Of a stretch of DNA of 64,000 nucleotides, positions 25,747-34,735 are shown one piece after another; positions within the stretch are counted from its first letter, which is position 1, and each line of letters begins with the position of its first letter. Origin of the DNA: Halalkalibacter akibai JCM 9157. GTDB lineage: Bacteria > Bacillota > Bacilli > Bacillales > Bacillaceae_D. The position numbers and the translations under genes were made by a program. Below the pieces are notes generated by a model that saw only the letters and a list, made by a program, of their open reading frames with translations, was not told the DNA's origin and made no database searches. The stretch is from NCBI RefSeq assembly GCF_000513135.1, contig NZ_BAUV01000009.1:1-64000 (forward strand), given 5' to 3'.

Positions 25747-26718
25747 ATGAAACTAGCTGAAATTTATATGCAATTTCAATCAGATATACAGATTATAGAA
25801 AAAGAGCTCGAAATTTCTGTTCAATCAAATAATGACATCTTACAAGAAGCGTCCATGCAATTATTAAAAGCAGGGGGAAAAAGAATTCGTCCTGTTTTTG
25901 TGTTGTTAGCTGCTAAATTTGGCGATTATGATATTGAATCGCTAAAACATATTGCTGTTCCTCTCGAGTTAGTTCACATGGGGTCGCTCGTTCATGATGA
26001 TGTTATCGATGATGCAGAGCTCCGTCGTGGGAAAAAAACGATTCAATCTCAGTGGAATAATCAAATCGCTATGTATACTGGAGATTTTATTTTCGGTAAA
26101 GCGATCGAAACAACAACTTATTTTACTAACCCACAAATACATCAAATTTTATCAAATGCGATGTTAGAAATGTGTCTAGGTGAAATTGAACAGATTAGAG
26201 ATCAGTATAATTGGGGACAAAATTTCCGAATTTACCTAAGAAGGATTAAACGTAAAACAGCTCTCCTAATTGCAGTAAGTTGCGAATTAGGAGCGTTAGC
26301 TGCAAATGCCGATTATAAAACGCAAAGAAATTTATACCGTTTTGGTTACAATGTAGGAATGTCCTTTCAAATTACCGATGATGTTCTTGATTTTGTTGGA
26401 ACAGAAGAACAATTAGGAAAACCGGCTGGTGGAGATTTAAGGCAAGGAAATGTAACATTACCTGCCTTGTATGCCATGCATCACGATTCTGTTATTAGAA
26501 ATAAGGTCGTTGATTTATTGGCGACTAATTTTCCGGAAAATGTTGATTTAACTGATATCATTCAATCTGTGAAAGATTCAGGCGGAATCGAATATTCTTT
26601 AGAAATTAGTGACCAGTATTTAAAGAAAGCCTACGATGCCCTTGAAGAGCTTCCAGATATAGAAGAGAAGACGTATTTAAGGGAGATAGCTGCTTACATA
26701 GGAAGACGAAAATTTTAA
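25747..26718 (+). CDS. hepT: Heptaprenyl diphosphate synthase component II
   Basis: Catalytic subunit that extends farnesyl diphosphate with isopentenyl diphosphate to C35. 323 residues with the two Asp-rich motifs of trans-prenyl synthases, DDVIDDAELRRG (near 85-96) and ITDDVLDF (near 212), and GGKRIRP near 45. Works as a heterodimer with HepS. The open frame starts at 25714, but AAGGTGG at 25735-25741 selects the ATG at 25747, which agrees with family N-termini. A terminator follows. Confidence 0.95.
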   Translation: MKLAEIYMQFQSDIQIIEKELEISVQSNNDILQEASMQLLKAGGKRIRPVFVLLAAKFGDYDIESLKHIAVPLELVHMGSLVHDDVIDDAELRRGKKTIQSQWNNQIAMYTGDFIFGKAIETTTYFTNPQIHQILSNAMLEMCLGEIEQIRDQYNWGQNFRIYLRRIKRKTALLIAVSCELGALAANADYKTQRNLYRFGYNVGMSFQITDDVLDFVGTEEQLGKPAGGDLRQGNVTLPALYAMHHDSVIRNKVVDLLATNFPENVDLTDIIQSVKDSGGIEYSLEISDQYLKKAYDALEELPDIEEKTYLREIAAYIGRRKF

Positions 26719-26722
26719 AAAG

Positions 26723-26755
26723 AACTTAGGGAGACTATCTTCCTAAGTTTTTTTG
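26723..26755 (+). terminator. Terminator after hepT
   Basis: AACTTAGG and CCTAAGTT form an 8-bp stem around an 11-base loop, followed by T7. Confidence 0.88.
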
Positions 26756-26970
26756 TCTGCTATTTTTTCGGGAATTATTGTTATGAAGTGATCTCTGGAA
26801 TGAGAGGAACAGTTGCAAGGGCGCAACGTGTCAAAGCCATTACTGCTTAATTGAATCTGCAAAAAGGACTTTTTTAGTGTTTTCGACCGAAGTATGTGAA
26901 AATAACTTTTCTTTTAAAATAATACATTTGGGATAAATTGCGTTTTCAAGTAAGAATTTAACAACAGTTA
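26756..26970. other. Non-coding gap between hepT and ndk
   Basis: No gene, RNA or repeat could be recognised in this stretch, apart from the flanking hepT terminator and ndk promoter. Confidence 0.5.
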
Positions 26971-26999
26971 TTGTTCGATATTTAATTGTTTGCTATAAT
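26971..26999 (+). promoter_or_regulatory. Sigma-A promoter of ndk
   Basis: TTGTTC at 26971-26976 and TATAAT at 26994-26999 are spaced 17 bases, with TGC before TATAAT as an extended -10. Confidence 0.65.
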
Positions 27000-27040
27000 A
27001 ATAGAGGTTCTTATTACATAGCCTGAATGGAGCGATAAAG

Positions 27041-27484
27041 ATGGAACGTACATACTTAATGATTAAGCCTGATGGTGTTCAACGTAACTTAATTGGAGAA
27101 ATTGTATCTAGGTTTGAAAAGAAGGGGTTTACTTTAGTAGCTGCGAAATTAACAACGCTTTCAAAGGAAACAGCAGAAACTCACTATGGAGAGCACAAGG
27201 AACGTCCATTCTTTGGTGAACTAGTTAGCTTTATTACCTCAGGACCAGTATTCGCAATGGTTTGGGAGGGTAACAATGTTATTTCTACAGCTCGGACAAT
27301 GATGGGTACTACAAATCCTGCTGAAGCCGCTCCAGGGACCATTCGTGGTGACTACGGTGTTCAAGTATCTATGAATGTTATTCATGGCTCAGATTCTCCT
27401 GAAAGTGCGGAGCGTGAAATTGCGATTTTCTTTAAAGAAGAAGAATTAAACACATACGAGAAAAATGTGAATAAGTGGGTTTAA
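27041..27484 (+). CDS. ndk: Nucleoside diphosphate kinase
   Basis: Transfers the gamma phosphate from ATP to nucleoside diphosphates through a phosphohistidine. 147 residues. The N-terminal [20 protein letters not shown] and the active-site [16 protein letters not shown], with catalytic His near 115, are diagnostic. The gene is monocistronic, with its own promoter and terminator, and lies between hepT and cheR as in B. subtilis. Confidence 0.97.
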   Translation: MERTYLMIKPDGVQRNLIGEIVSRFEKKGFTLVAAKLTTLSKETAETHYGEHKERPFFGELVSFITSGPVFAMVWEGNNVISTARTMMGTTNPAEAAPGTIRGDYGVQVSMNVIHGSDSPESAEREIAIFFKEEELNTYEKNVNKWV

Positions 27485-27490
27485 TAAAAG

Positions 27491-27527
27491 TGAAAGCTCG
27501 TCCAAATTTTGGACGAGCTTTATTTCT
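27491..27527 (+). terminator. Terminator after ndk
   Basis: AAAGCTCGTCC and GGACGAGCTTT form an 11-bp perfect stem around AAATTTT, followed by a short T-rich tail. Confidence 0.88.
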
Positions 27528-27586
27528 ATAGTAATTCTTGTCGATTCATCGTATGATAAACTCATAAAATATTGAGGAGTAGACGA

Positions 27587-28432
27587 ATGAGTCAAGATTA
27601 TGAACAGTTTATACTAAACATAAAGAAGAAGACAGCTATTGATTTGTCGTTATATAAAGAAGCACAAATGAAAAGAAGACTAGAATCACTTAGAAACAAA
27701 AGAGGATTTGATAGTTTCCAAGCGTTTTATCAGGCCATGAGTTCAGATCAAACTATTTTTGATGAATTTCTAGATCGTATGACAATAAACGTATCTGAAT
27801 TTTATCGAAATGCAAAACGATGGGAAGTTTTAGAGCAAAAAATTCTTCCGAGGATCCTAAAAGAAAATCCTAAGCCCAAATTATGGAGTGCAGCTTGTTC
27901 GACAGGGGAAGAGCCTTATACATTAGCAATGATTATGTCGAAGTTTCAACCATTATCAAAAGTTTCTATTTTAGCTACCGACTTAGATCGTGGCATTTTA
28001 GAAAGAGCTAAAATAGGGCTTTACACGGATCGTTCTTTAAAGGAAGTCCCTAAAGATATCTTATCAGCCCATTTCAAGAAAGATCCGATGGGTTATAAGG
28101 TAAATGAGGACATAAAAAAAACGGTTCGTTTTCAACAACAAAATCTACTGGCAGATCGTTTTGATCAACAGTACGATTTAATTATTTGTAGAAATGTTAT
28201 GATTTACTTTACTGAAGAGGCTAAACACGAGTTATACCTTAAATTTAGTCAAGCGTTGCGTTCTGGTGGTGTATTATTTGTCGGAAGTACGGAGCAAATT
28301 TTCAATCCAGCAGCGTACCAATTTGAAACAGAAGATACTTTTTTTTTTACAAAAAGAATTAGATGGTTGTTAATAGGAAGATTGGTAACTCTAATGATTA
28401 ATGAGTACCAATCTTTTTTTCTTAGACAATGA
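27587..28432 (+). CDS. cheR: Chemotaxis protein methyltransferase CheR, with suspect C-terminus
   Basis: SAM-dependent methyltransferase that modifies glutamates of chemoreceptors. It has the helical N-terminal domain ([18 protein letters not shown]), the SAM-binding [16 protein letters not shown] (near 99) and [12 protein letters not shown] (near 203). The reading frame gives 281 residues, longer than the usual 256, because it runs through the terminator at 28378. If the T run at 28339-28348 had one more T, the protein would end ...DTFFFYKKN at 28362, giving 258 residues and a stop before the terminator. The real end is therefore probably 28362. Start from GAGGAG at 27574-27579. Confidence 0.9.
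   Translation: MSQDYEQFILNIKKKTAIDLSLYKEAQMKRRLESLRNKRGFDSFQAFYQAMSSDQTIFDEFLDRMTINVSEFYRNAKRWEVLEQKILPRILKENPKPKLWSAACSTGEEPYTLAMIMSKFQPLSKVSILATDLDRGILERAKIGLYTDRSLKEVPKDILSAHFKKDPMGYKVNEDIKKTVRFQQQNLLADRFDQQYDLIICRNVMIYFTEEAKHELYLKFSQALRSGGVLFVGSTEQIFNPAAYQFETEDTFFFTKRIRWLLIGRLVTLMINEYQSFFLRQ
28339..28348 (+). other. cheR: Suspected T-run length error at the 3' end of cheR
   Basis: Ten T are present. Eleven (or eight) would restore a family-typical C-terminus and place the stop before the terminator. Homopolymers of this length are typical sites of length errors. Confidence 0.7.
28378..28420 (+). terminator. Terminator after cheR
   Basis: AAGATTGGTAACTC pairs with GAGTACCAATCTT, followed by T7. 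It lies inside the uncorrected cheR frame. Confidence 0.85.
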
Positions 28433-28493
28433 CTACTATAATTTGGTACAATATCTAATTAATAGCTAAATAACTAAATTGTCAAAATTTTTC

Positions 28494-28523
28494 GAGACAA
28501 GGTATCATAAGTTATGTTATAAT
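28494..28523 (+). promoter_or_regulatory. Promoter of the aromatic supraoperon
   Basis: GAGACA at 28494-28499 and TATAAT at 28518-28523 with 18-base spacing. TGT before the -10 makes it an extended -10. It lies 51 bases before the chorismate synthase ATG. Confidence 0.55.
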
Positions 28524-28573
28524 TTAACGCATGAAAGCGATAAAGAGAAAGAAGCAGTACTGGAGGAGTAGAG

Positions 28574-29746
28574 ATGAGATATTTAACAGCTGGTGAGTCA
28601 CACGGCCCACAATTAACAACGATTATTGAAGGAATTCCAGCTCAACTGGAGTTGGTTGCTGAAGATATAAATTTTGACTTGGCACGTAGACAAGGTGGAT
28701 ACGGGCGTGGAAGAAGAATGCAAATTGAAAAGGATCAAGTGCAAATTTTAAGTGGGGTTCGCCATGGAAAAACGACAGGTGCTCCAATTGCTTTGGTTGT
28801 AGAAAACAAAGATTGGACACATTGGACTAAGGTTATGGGTGCTGAACCAATCGGTGAAGAAGAAGAAAAAGAAGTTAAACGTAAATTAACAAGACCACGT
28901 CCGGGACATGCAGATTTAAATGGTGCTATCAAATACGGACACCGTGATATGAGAAATGTACTAGAACGTTCTTCTGCCAGGGAAACAACTGTCAGAGTAG
29001 CAGCAGGAGCTGTTGCGAAAAAGATCCTTGCCGACTTTGATATTAAAGTGGGAGGACATGTATTAGAAATTGGTGGAGTAAAAGCTGAAAACATTTCTTA
29101 TGAATCAGTTGAAGATCTTCAAGCTCGTTCTGAAGCATCTCAAGTACGTTGCTTGGATGAAGAAGCAAGTGCAAAAATGATTGAAGCGATTGACGCTGCC
29201 AAAAAAGATGGTGATTCTATTGGAGGCATCGTAGAAGTAGTCATTGAGAATGTACCAATTGGTCTAGGAAGTCATGTTCACTATGATCGGAAACTTGATG
29301 CGAAGTTAGCAGCAGCTGTTATGAGTATAAATGCATTTAAAGGTGTAGAAATTGGCATCGGATTCGAGGCAGCTAGACTTCCAGGAAGTCAAGTACATGA
29401 TGAGATCATCTGGGATGAAGAAAAAGGCTACACTAGAAAAACTAATCGCTTAGGGGGCTTCGAAGGTGGTATGACAACGGGAATGCCGATCGTTGTTCGT
29501 GGAGTGATGAAGCCTATTCCAACGCTTTATAAGCCACTTCAAAGCGTCGATATTGAAACAAAAGAGCCGTTTGAAGCTTCAATTGAGCGCTCGGATAGCT
29601 GTGCTGTACCTGCAGCAGCGGTTGTAGCTGAAGCAGTAGTTGCATGGGAAGTGGCAAATGCTTTGCTTGAAACTTTTGGACACGATCAAATGCAAACAAT
29701 TAAAGCAAATGTAAAGCAACACCAAGAGCAAGCGAGGACGTTTTAA
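28574..29746 (+). CDS. aroC: Chorismate synthase (AroF of B. subtilis)
   Basis: Converts 5-enolpyruvylshikimate-3-phosphate to chorismate using reduced FMN. 390 residues, the same length as in B. subtilis. Motifs are complete: [16 protein letters not shown] (near 7), [12 protein letters not shown] (near 39), [16 protein letters not shown] (near 107), the RSSARETT segment and [12 protein letters not shown]. First gene of the aro-trp supraoperon; its TAA overlaps the aroB ATG by one base. Its product also feeds MqnA in this organism. Confidence 0.96.
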   Translation: MRYLTAGESHGPQLTTIIEGIPAQLELVAEDINFDLARRQGGYGRGRRMQIEKDQVQILSGVRHGKTTGAPIALVVENKDWTHWTKVMGAEPIGEEEEKEVKRKLTRPRPGHADLNGAIKYGHRDMRNVLERSSARETTVRVAAGAVAKKILADFDIKVGGHVLEIGGVKAENISYESVEDLQARSEASQVRCLDEEASAKMIEAIDAAKKDGDSIGGIVEVVIENVPIGLGSHVHYDRKLDAKLAAAVMSINAFKGVEIGIGFEAARLPGSQVHDEIIWDEEKGYTRKTNRLGGFEGGMTTGMPIVVRGVMKPIPTLYKPLQSVDIETKEPFEASIERSDSCAVPAAAVVAEAVVAWEVANALLETFGHDQMQTIKANVKQHQEQARTF

Positions 29747-30513
29747 TGAACCGAGTTCAAGTTGCAACCAAGTCCAAAGTGTATGATGTATGCATAAAAG
29801 CGGGCTTGCGTCACTTAATCGGAGACGCAGTAAAAAAAGTGACGGAACCGGTCTCTTCGGTTCTTGTTATAACAGATACCGATGTAGCTCCACTTTATTT
29901 AGATGATGTTGTTTTGAGCTTTAAAAACGAATACCCTGTCTATACTGAAGTAATACAAAGTGGAGAAGCGTCTAAATCTTTTTCAGTCTACGAACAAGTT
30001 ATGACAAAAGCACTTGAAAGTTCTTTAGATCGAAAATCTCTAATCATTGCTTTAGGTGGTGGAGTAGTCGGAGATTTAGCGGGTTTTGTAGCTGCTACAT
30101 ATATGAGAGGGATCCGCTTTATTCAAGTTCCAACTACACTTTTAGCTCACGATAGTAGCGTAGGGGGAAAAGTGGCAATTAACCATCCTCTTGGTAAAAA
30201 TATGGTAGGGAGTTTTCATCAACCGGAAAGTGTTTTGTATGATACAGAGATGTTATATTCTTTACCAGTTAAAGAATGGCGTTCAGGTTTTGCCGAAGTG
30301 ATGAAACATGGTTTTATACGTGATCTTTCTTTTTTAAATTGGCTTCAAGAAATCAAAGTAATCGAAGAGATGCCGATTGAACAGTTAAACACTTTATTAG
30401 AGAAGTCGATTTCGATTAAAGCCGAAATCGTTACAGTTGATGAAAAAGAATCGGGTATCAGAGCTCATTTAAATTTTGGGCATACACTTGGCCATGCAAT
30501 TGAATCAGACTAG
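29746..30513 (+). CDS. aroB: 3-dehydroquinate synthase AroB, N-terminal reading frame
   Basis: First 255 residues of dehydroquinate synthase, which cyclises DAHP using NAD and a divalent metal. The NAD-binding GGGVVGDLAGFVAATYMRG (near 102-120), PTTLLAHDSSVGGKVAINHP and the metal-binding HTLGHAIE are present. The frame then meets TAG. The metal-site helix and the C-terminal domain continue in another frame. Joined, 363 residues result, against 362 in B. subtilis. Confidence 0.92.
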   Translation: MNRVQVATKSKVYDVCIKAGLRHLIGDAVKKVTEPVSSVLVITDTDVAPLYLDDVVLSFKNEYPVYTEVIQSGEASKSFSVYEQVMTKALESSLDRKSLIIALGGGVVGDLAGFVAATYMRGIRFIQVPTTLLAHDSSVGGKVAINHPLGKNMVGSFHQPESVLYDTEMLYSLPVKEWRSGFAEVMKHGFIRDLSFLNWLQEIKVIEEMPIEQLNTLLEKSISIKAEIVTVDEKESGIRAHLNFGHTLGHAIESD

Positions 30514-30516
30514 GTT
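30505..30516 (+). other. aroB: Apparent one-base deletion in aroB
   Basis: gaa tca gac tag stops. Adding one T (tta for ta) gives E-S-D-L-G-Y-G-V-V-T-H-G-E-A-V-V-I-G-M-V, the conserved AroB sequence leading into the second frame. Confidence 0.88.
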
Positions 30517-30545
30517 ATGGTGTTGTCACGCACGGAGAAGCCGTT

Positions 30546-30836
30546 GTGATTGGCATGGTCTTCTCACTTCGAGTGAGTGAAGAAATGTTCAACATTGATT
30601 TAGATGTTGATAAATATGAGAAATGGTTTAGTGATTTAGGATACAAAACTAAAATTCCAGCAAGTTGTAACATAAATAACTTACTAATGTTAATGAAAAA
30701 AGACAAAAAAGCTGAGTCACAATCTGTACGGATGGTACTTTTATCAAAGATAGAAGAAGCGACTGTTAAAGAGATTCCGCCTACTTTAATTGAAAAACTC
30801 TTAGTTGAAAGAATGGAGGGTGATCTCATTGGTTAG
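30546..30836 (+). CDS. aroB: 3-dehydroquinate synthase AroB, C-terminal reading frame
   Basis: C-terminal part of AroB (IGMVFSLRVSEEM and the helical bundle to ERMEGDLIG). The nominal start at 30546 (GTG) is inside the conserved HGEAVVIGM motif and has no ribosome site, so it is not a separate gene. The end overlaps the aroH start by 8 bases, the spacing expected for the intact aroB-aroH pair. Confidence 0.85.
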   Translation: MIGMVFSLRVSEEMFNIDLDVDKYEKWFSDLGYKTKIPASCNINNLLMLMKKDKKAESQSVRMVLLSKIEEATVKEIPPTLIEKLLVERMEGDLIG

Positions 30837-31200
30837 AGGAATTCGTGGAGCAATAACAATAAAAGATAATACAGATGAAGAAATAACAAACGCATCTATG
30901 GAACTGATACAAGAGTTAATTAAGTCTAACCAGATTGAGCCAGATAAAGTCGCTCAAGTTCTATTTACGGTTACAGAAGATATCACGGCTGCTTTTCCAG
31001 CAAAAGTACTCAGAGAATTTCCAGGTTGGTCTTACGTGCCTGTAGTTTGTGCAAAGGAAATTCCTGTTCCTGGTAGTTTGCCAAAATGTATTCGTGTTTT
31101 ACTCACCGTTAATACAGAAGTTCAACAGGATCAAATTCATCATGCGTACTTACGTGATGCTAGGAAACTTAGACCAGACTTAGCCTTGACGAACGAATAA
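30829..31200 (+). CDS. aroH: Chorismate mutase AroH
   Basis: Monofunctional chorismate mutase of the trimeric AroH class that makes prephenate. 123 residues. VRGIRGAITIKDNT at the N-terminus (catalytic Arg), FTVTEDITAAFPAK and VPVVCAKEIPVPGSLPKCIRVL are diagnostic. An in-frame ATG (30805) exists, but GGAGGG at 30815-30820 sets the TTG at 30829, matching the B. subtilis N-terminus. The promoter of the trp operon overlaps its last codons. Confidence 0.93.
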   Translation: MVRGIRGAITIKDNTDEEITNASMELIQELIKSNQIEPDKVAQVLFTVTEDITAAFPAKVLREFPGWSYVPVVCAKEIPVPGSLPKCIRVLLTVNTEVQQDQIHHAYLRDARKLRPDLALTNE

Positions 31201-31214
31201 GAACAAGGTAGACT
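31186..31214 (+). promoter_or_regulatory. trp operon promoter inside the end of aroH
   Basis: TTGACG at 31186-31191 and TAGACT at 31209-31214, spaced 17 bases. It places the leader start near 31221, immediately before a small stem (GAAGGA/TCCTTC, 31230-31246) that corresponds to the 5' stem-loop of the B. subtilis trp leader. Confidence 0.6.
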
Positions 31215-31271
31215 GATGTCAGATGAGATGAAGGATGATTTCCTTCGAGTTTTAGTTTAGTTAAAATGTTT

Positions 31272-31326
31272 GATTTGAGAAGAGTAGAGAATGAGATTGA
31301 GTTGAGGAGAGCTGAGTTTAGTTGAG
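31272..31326 (+). promoter_or_regulatory. TRAP-binding site of the trp leader
   Basis: Ten GAG or TAG triplets begin at 31277, 31282, 31287, 31293, 31299, 31304, 31309, 31314, 31319 and 31324, spaced by two or three bases. GAT at 31272 would be an eleventh, degenerate triplet. Eleven G/UAG repeats with 2-3-base spacers is exactly what an 11-subunit TRAP ring binds, and mtrB is in this window. The site overlaps the antiterminator. Confidence 0.92.
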
Positions 31327-31380
31327 GGATAAGTCTATCTATTAACCTCCTAAACACTTTTGTTTAGGAGGATTTTATTT
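31316..31380 (+). terminator. trp leader attenuator with competing antiterminator
   Basis: Terminator: CCTCCTAAAC (31346-31355) and GTTTAGGAGG (31362-31371), 10 bp, followed by ATTTTATTT. Antiterminator: GTTTAG (31316-31321) and GAGG (31324-31327) can pair with the same CCTC-CTAAAC. The antiterminator strand contains the last TRAP triplets, so bound TRAP would free the terminator and stop transcription when tryptophan is plentiful. Confidence 0.92.
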
Positions 31381-31448
31381 ATATACAAAAAAGAGTACAA
31401 TCCCCTCCCACTCATTTCATTCATTCCCATTTTAAGGAGTGATTGTAA

Positions 31449-32960
31449 ATGATAACCCCAACTTTTTTAGAGTTTGAAAAAACAGCTAAAACCTATCAAA
31501 CCATCCCAGTATCGCAACGATTTTTTGCTGATGGTCTAACACCTGTACAAATCGTTCATCAATTAATTGACCAAGTTGCTTTTTTGTTAGAAAGCAAGGA
31601 TGAACAATCTCCATGGTCTAGATATTCATTTATCGGGTTAAATCCAATGTTTGAATTAGTAGAAGAAAATCAATCATATCGAACTTATAATAAAAATCGA
31701 GATGTGTTGATTGAATCAGCTACATTTCAACAAGCATTTGAAGAGACGATGAACTTTTTAAATGTTCAACCTGTTGATATCCCTATTCCATTTCGTGGTG
31801 GGGCTGTTGGATATATGAGTTATGATGCTATTGAAACGATTGAAACTTCACTAACAACTACCGAGGATAATCGTTTACCCCATTATCAATTTCTATTTTG
31901 CCAAACATTAATTGCCTATGACCATTTAAATAAGGAACTTTCGATCTTAGTTCATGTTAGACCTAATGATGAGGATTCCTTAGTTAATGCGTATCACAAT
32001 GCTAGATCAGAAATTAAAAGAATTTCATCGCTTTTAGAGCAACCAGTTAATGGGCTTATGTTAAAAAATATTCCTAAAACCAACGAAGAGGTTTCTTTTG
32101 AAGGTGTTTTATCAAATTATGAAAAAGAAACATTTCTAGCTGATGTTGAGAAAATAAAAGAATATATCAAAGCGGGCGATGTGTTTCAAACTGTTTTATC
32201 ACAAAGGTTTGAAATGAACATCTCTGCTGCTGCTTTTGATGTATATCGTGTACTACGTATGGTCAATCCATCTCCTTATTTGTTTTATTTAAAATTTAAT
32301 CAACTTGAGATAGTCGGTAGTTCTCCTGAACGGCTCGTTCAAGTACAAGATGGACACGTAGAAATTCACCCAATTGCTGGGACGAGAAAGCGTGGGAAAA
32401 ACGAACAGGAAGACAAGAAGTTAGAAGAAGAACTTTTAGCAGATGAAAAAGAACGAGCGGAACATTATATGCTGGTAGATCTTGCGCGAAATGATGTTGG
32501 TCGGATTGCTGAGTATGGTTCGGTTCAAACGCCAACCCTACTAGAGATTGGTAAATTTTCTCATGTTATGCACATTATTTCTAAAGTGACAGGGCAATTA
32601 CGTGAGGGGACTAAACCACTAGAAGCTTTAATGGCCTCTTTTCCAGCTGGTACGGTCTCAGGTGCTCCTAAAATTCGAGCAATGGAGATCTTACAGGAAC
32701 TTGAACCTTGTAAACGAGGTATTTACGCTGGTGCGATTGGATACCTTGGCTACGACGGGAATATTGACTCTTGTATTGCTATTCGTACGATGGTTATTCA
32801 AGACGGTAAGGCTTATATTCAAGCTGGTGCCGGTATTGTAGCTGATTCTATTCCGGAAAAGGAATTTGAAGAAACCCAAAACAAAGCAAAAGCCTTGATT
32901 CGTGCTGCTCAATTAGCGGAGAAGATGTTTGGTCACAAGGAGGAGGTTTACCATGCTTAA
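31449..32960 (+). CDS. trpE: Anthranilate synthase component I
   Basis: Aminates chorismate and releases pyruvate to form anthranilate; the glutaminase partner (a pabA/trpG-type subunit) is not in the window, as in B. subtilis. 503 residues. The feedback-site LLES (near 47) and chorismate-binding motifs IAGTRKRG, DLARNDVGRI, GTVSGAPKIRAMEIL and QAGAGIVADSIPEKEFEET are present. The ATG follows AAGGAG and is the first gene after the TRAP attenuator. Its stop overlaps the trpD start by 8 bases. Confidence 0.96.
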   Translation: MITPTFLEFEKTAKTYQTIPVSQRFFADGLTPVQIVHQLIDQVAFLLESKDEQSPWSRYSFIGLNPMFELVEENQSYRTYNKNRDVLIESATFQQAFEETMNFLNVQPVDIPIPFRGGAVGYMSYDAIETIETSLTTTEDNRLPHYQFLFCQTLIAYDHLNKELSILVHVRPNDEDSLVNAYHNARSEIKRISSLLEQPVNGLMLKNIPKTNEEVSFEGVLSNYEKETFLADVEKIKEYIKAGDVFQTVLSQRFEMNISAAAFDVYRVLRMVNPSPYLFYLKFNQLEIVGSSPERLVQVQDGHVEIHPIAGTRKRGKNEQEDKKLEEELLADEKERAEHYMLVDLARNDVGRIAEYGSVQTPTLLEIGKFSHVMHIISKVTGQLREGTKPLEALMASFPAGTVSGAPKIRAMEILQELEPCKRGIYAGAIGYLGYDGNIDSCIAIRTMVIQDGKAYIQAGAGIVADSIPEKEFEETQNKAKALIRAAQLAEKMFGHKEEVYHA

Positions 32961-33969
32961 GAACACTTTAAAGTCTTGTATGGAAGGCAACACTCTATCT
33001 GAAAAACAAGCAGAAGAAGTCATGAATGAAATTATGAATGGGCACGCAACATCTAGTCAAATAGCAAGTTTACTTACTTTATTGCGGTTTAGAGGTGAGA
33101 CAGTTGACGAAATGACTGGTTTCGCACGCTCTATGAGAGCACATTCCCTTCAAATTGAAACAGATGATTTATCTGTTGTTGATACTTGTGGGACTGGTGG
33201 AGATGACTTAAAGACGTTTAATGTTTCAACAGCATGTGCCATAGTTTTATCGGGTTTAGGAGTAGCAGTTGCGAAACATGGAAACCGAGCTGTTTCTTCC
33301 AAGAGTGGAAGTGCTGACGTTTTAGAAGAATTGCAAATACCGATTCAACATAACCAACAAGAGGCAAGACAGTCTTTAATTGATGTGAAGCTTTGCTTTT
33401 TATTTGCTCCTTTATATCATCAGTCAATGAAACATGCCGTTGCACCGAGAAAAGAAATTGGCTTTAGAACGATTTTTAATTTACTAGGTCCTTTAACGAA
33501 CCCAGCAAACGCCAAGCATCAATTAATTGGTGTGTATGATCGTGCATTTGCAAAAAAGATGGCAGAGACGATCTCAAGACTTGGAACTGAGCGAACGCTT
33601 CTTGTTACAGGAGGAGAAGGATTAGATGAACTATCAATTACAACCGAATCATTTGTGATTGAAGTAAATGGAACAACGCAAAACATGTACACAATTGCGC
33701 CTGAAGATGTAGGTTTAAATAGAGGGAAATTAGAGGAAATTCAAGTCAATACCCCAGCAGAAAGTGCAACTTTAATTCGAAAAATTTTAAAAGGTGAAGC
33801 TAATGCTTCTGCGACTGGGATTGTCCTGTTAAATACAGCAGCTGCACTTTATGCAGCAAAACGAGTTCCCTCTATTCAAGAAGGTGTTATAAAAGTCCAA
33901 GAAGCGATTCAATCCGGACAGATTTATCGTCATTATTTAACTTTACAGGAGGCCAGGCAGCATGCTTGA
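32953..33969 (+). CDS. trpD: Anthranilate phosphoribosyltransferase
   Basis: Attaches phosphoribose from PRPP to anthranilate. 338 residues. The PRPP-binding DTCGTGGDDLKTFNVST (near 78-94), KHGNRAVSSKSGSADVLE (near 106-123) and NLLGPLTNPA are conserved. The open frame begins at 32929, but GGAGGAGG directly precedes the ATG at 32953. Eight-base overlaps at both ends show translational coupling with trpE and trpC. Confidence 0.96.
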   Translation: MLKNTLKSCMEGNTLSEKQAEEVMNEIMNGHATSSQIASLLTLLRFRGETVDEMTGFARSMRAHSLQIETDDLSVVDTCGTGGDDLKTFNVSTACAIVLSGLGVAVAKHGNRAVSSKSGSADVLEELQIPIQHNQQEARQSLIDVKLCFLFAPLYHQSMKHAVAPRKEIGFRTIFNLLGPLTNPANAKHQLIGVYDRAFAKKMAETISRLGTERTLLVTGGEGLDELSITTESFVIEVNGTTQNMYTIAPEDVGLNRGKLEEIQVNTPAESATLIRKILKGEANASATGIVLLNTAAALYAAKRVPSIQEGVIKVQEAIQSGQIYRHYLTLQEARQHA

Positions 33970-34735
33970 AAAAATACTTGAAACGAAACGAGACGAAATA
34001 AGTAAGTTGATTTTGCCTGATCAAGTAGAAGTACCTCATTACTCTTTATTTGAAGCTTTGAGTAACCCGAATCGGTCTATAGGTTTGATTGCCGAAGTGA
34101 AAAAAGCTTCCCCTTCTAAGGGGGTAATTAAAGAACACTTTGACCCTGTTGAAATTGCAAGAGGCTATGAGGTCGGAGGTGCTGATGCAATCTCTGTTTT
34201 AACAGATGTTTCGTACTTTCAAGGACATCGAGACTATTTAAAAGCTATAAAGACCACCGTTTCTATTCCGGTCATGAGGAAAGACTTTATTATTGATAAA
34301 GCTCAAATAGATGAAACTGTTCGTATTGGGGCAGATGCCATGCTTTTAATTGTCGGGACTGTTCCAATCAGTAAGCTAAAAGATCTCTATGATTACGCTT
34401 ATAGTAAGGGACTTGAATGTTTGGTAGAGGTTCATGCTAAAGAGGAATTAGTGGAGTTAATTTCAGAGTTTCATCCGAAAATCATTGGAGTGAATAATCG
34501 TAATCTGAAAACGTTTGAAACATCGCTAACGCAAACCGAAGAAATGGCTGACCTTATACCAGATGGAAGTATATTTATTAGTGAGAGCGGTATTCATAAA
34601 AAAGAAGATCTAGATAGAGTCTTAAGGGCGGGTGCATCCGCTGTACTAGTTGGTGAGTCTTTAATGCGAGCAGAAACGCCTGAAACTGGAATTAAGGTTT
34701 TATATGGGGGAGAACAGATTGCAACCTCTACTTAA
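33962..34735 (+). CDS. trpC: Indole-3-glycerol phosphate synthase
   Basis: TIM-barrel decarboxylase-cyclase, 257 residues. AEVKKASPSKGVI (near 45-57, catalytic Lys), VLTDVSYFQG, VMRKDFIID (catalytic Lys), VGVNNRNL and SESGI motifs are all present. It overlaps trpD by 8 bases and the trpF start by 17. Confidence 0.96.
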   Translation: MLEKILETKRDEISKLILPDQVEVPHYSLFEALSNPNRSIGLIAEVKKASPSKGVIKEHFDPVEIARGYEVGGADAISVLTDVSYFQGHRDYLKAIKTTVSIPVMRKDFIIDKAQIDETVRIGADAMLLIVGTVPISKLKDLYDYAYSKGLECLVEVHAKEELVELISEFHPKIIGVNNRNLKTFETSLTQTEEMADLIPDGSIFISESGIHKKEDLDRVLRAGASAVLVGESLMRAETPETGIKVLYGGEQIATST

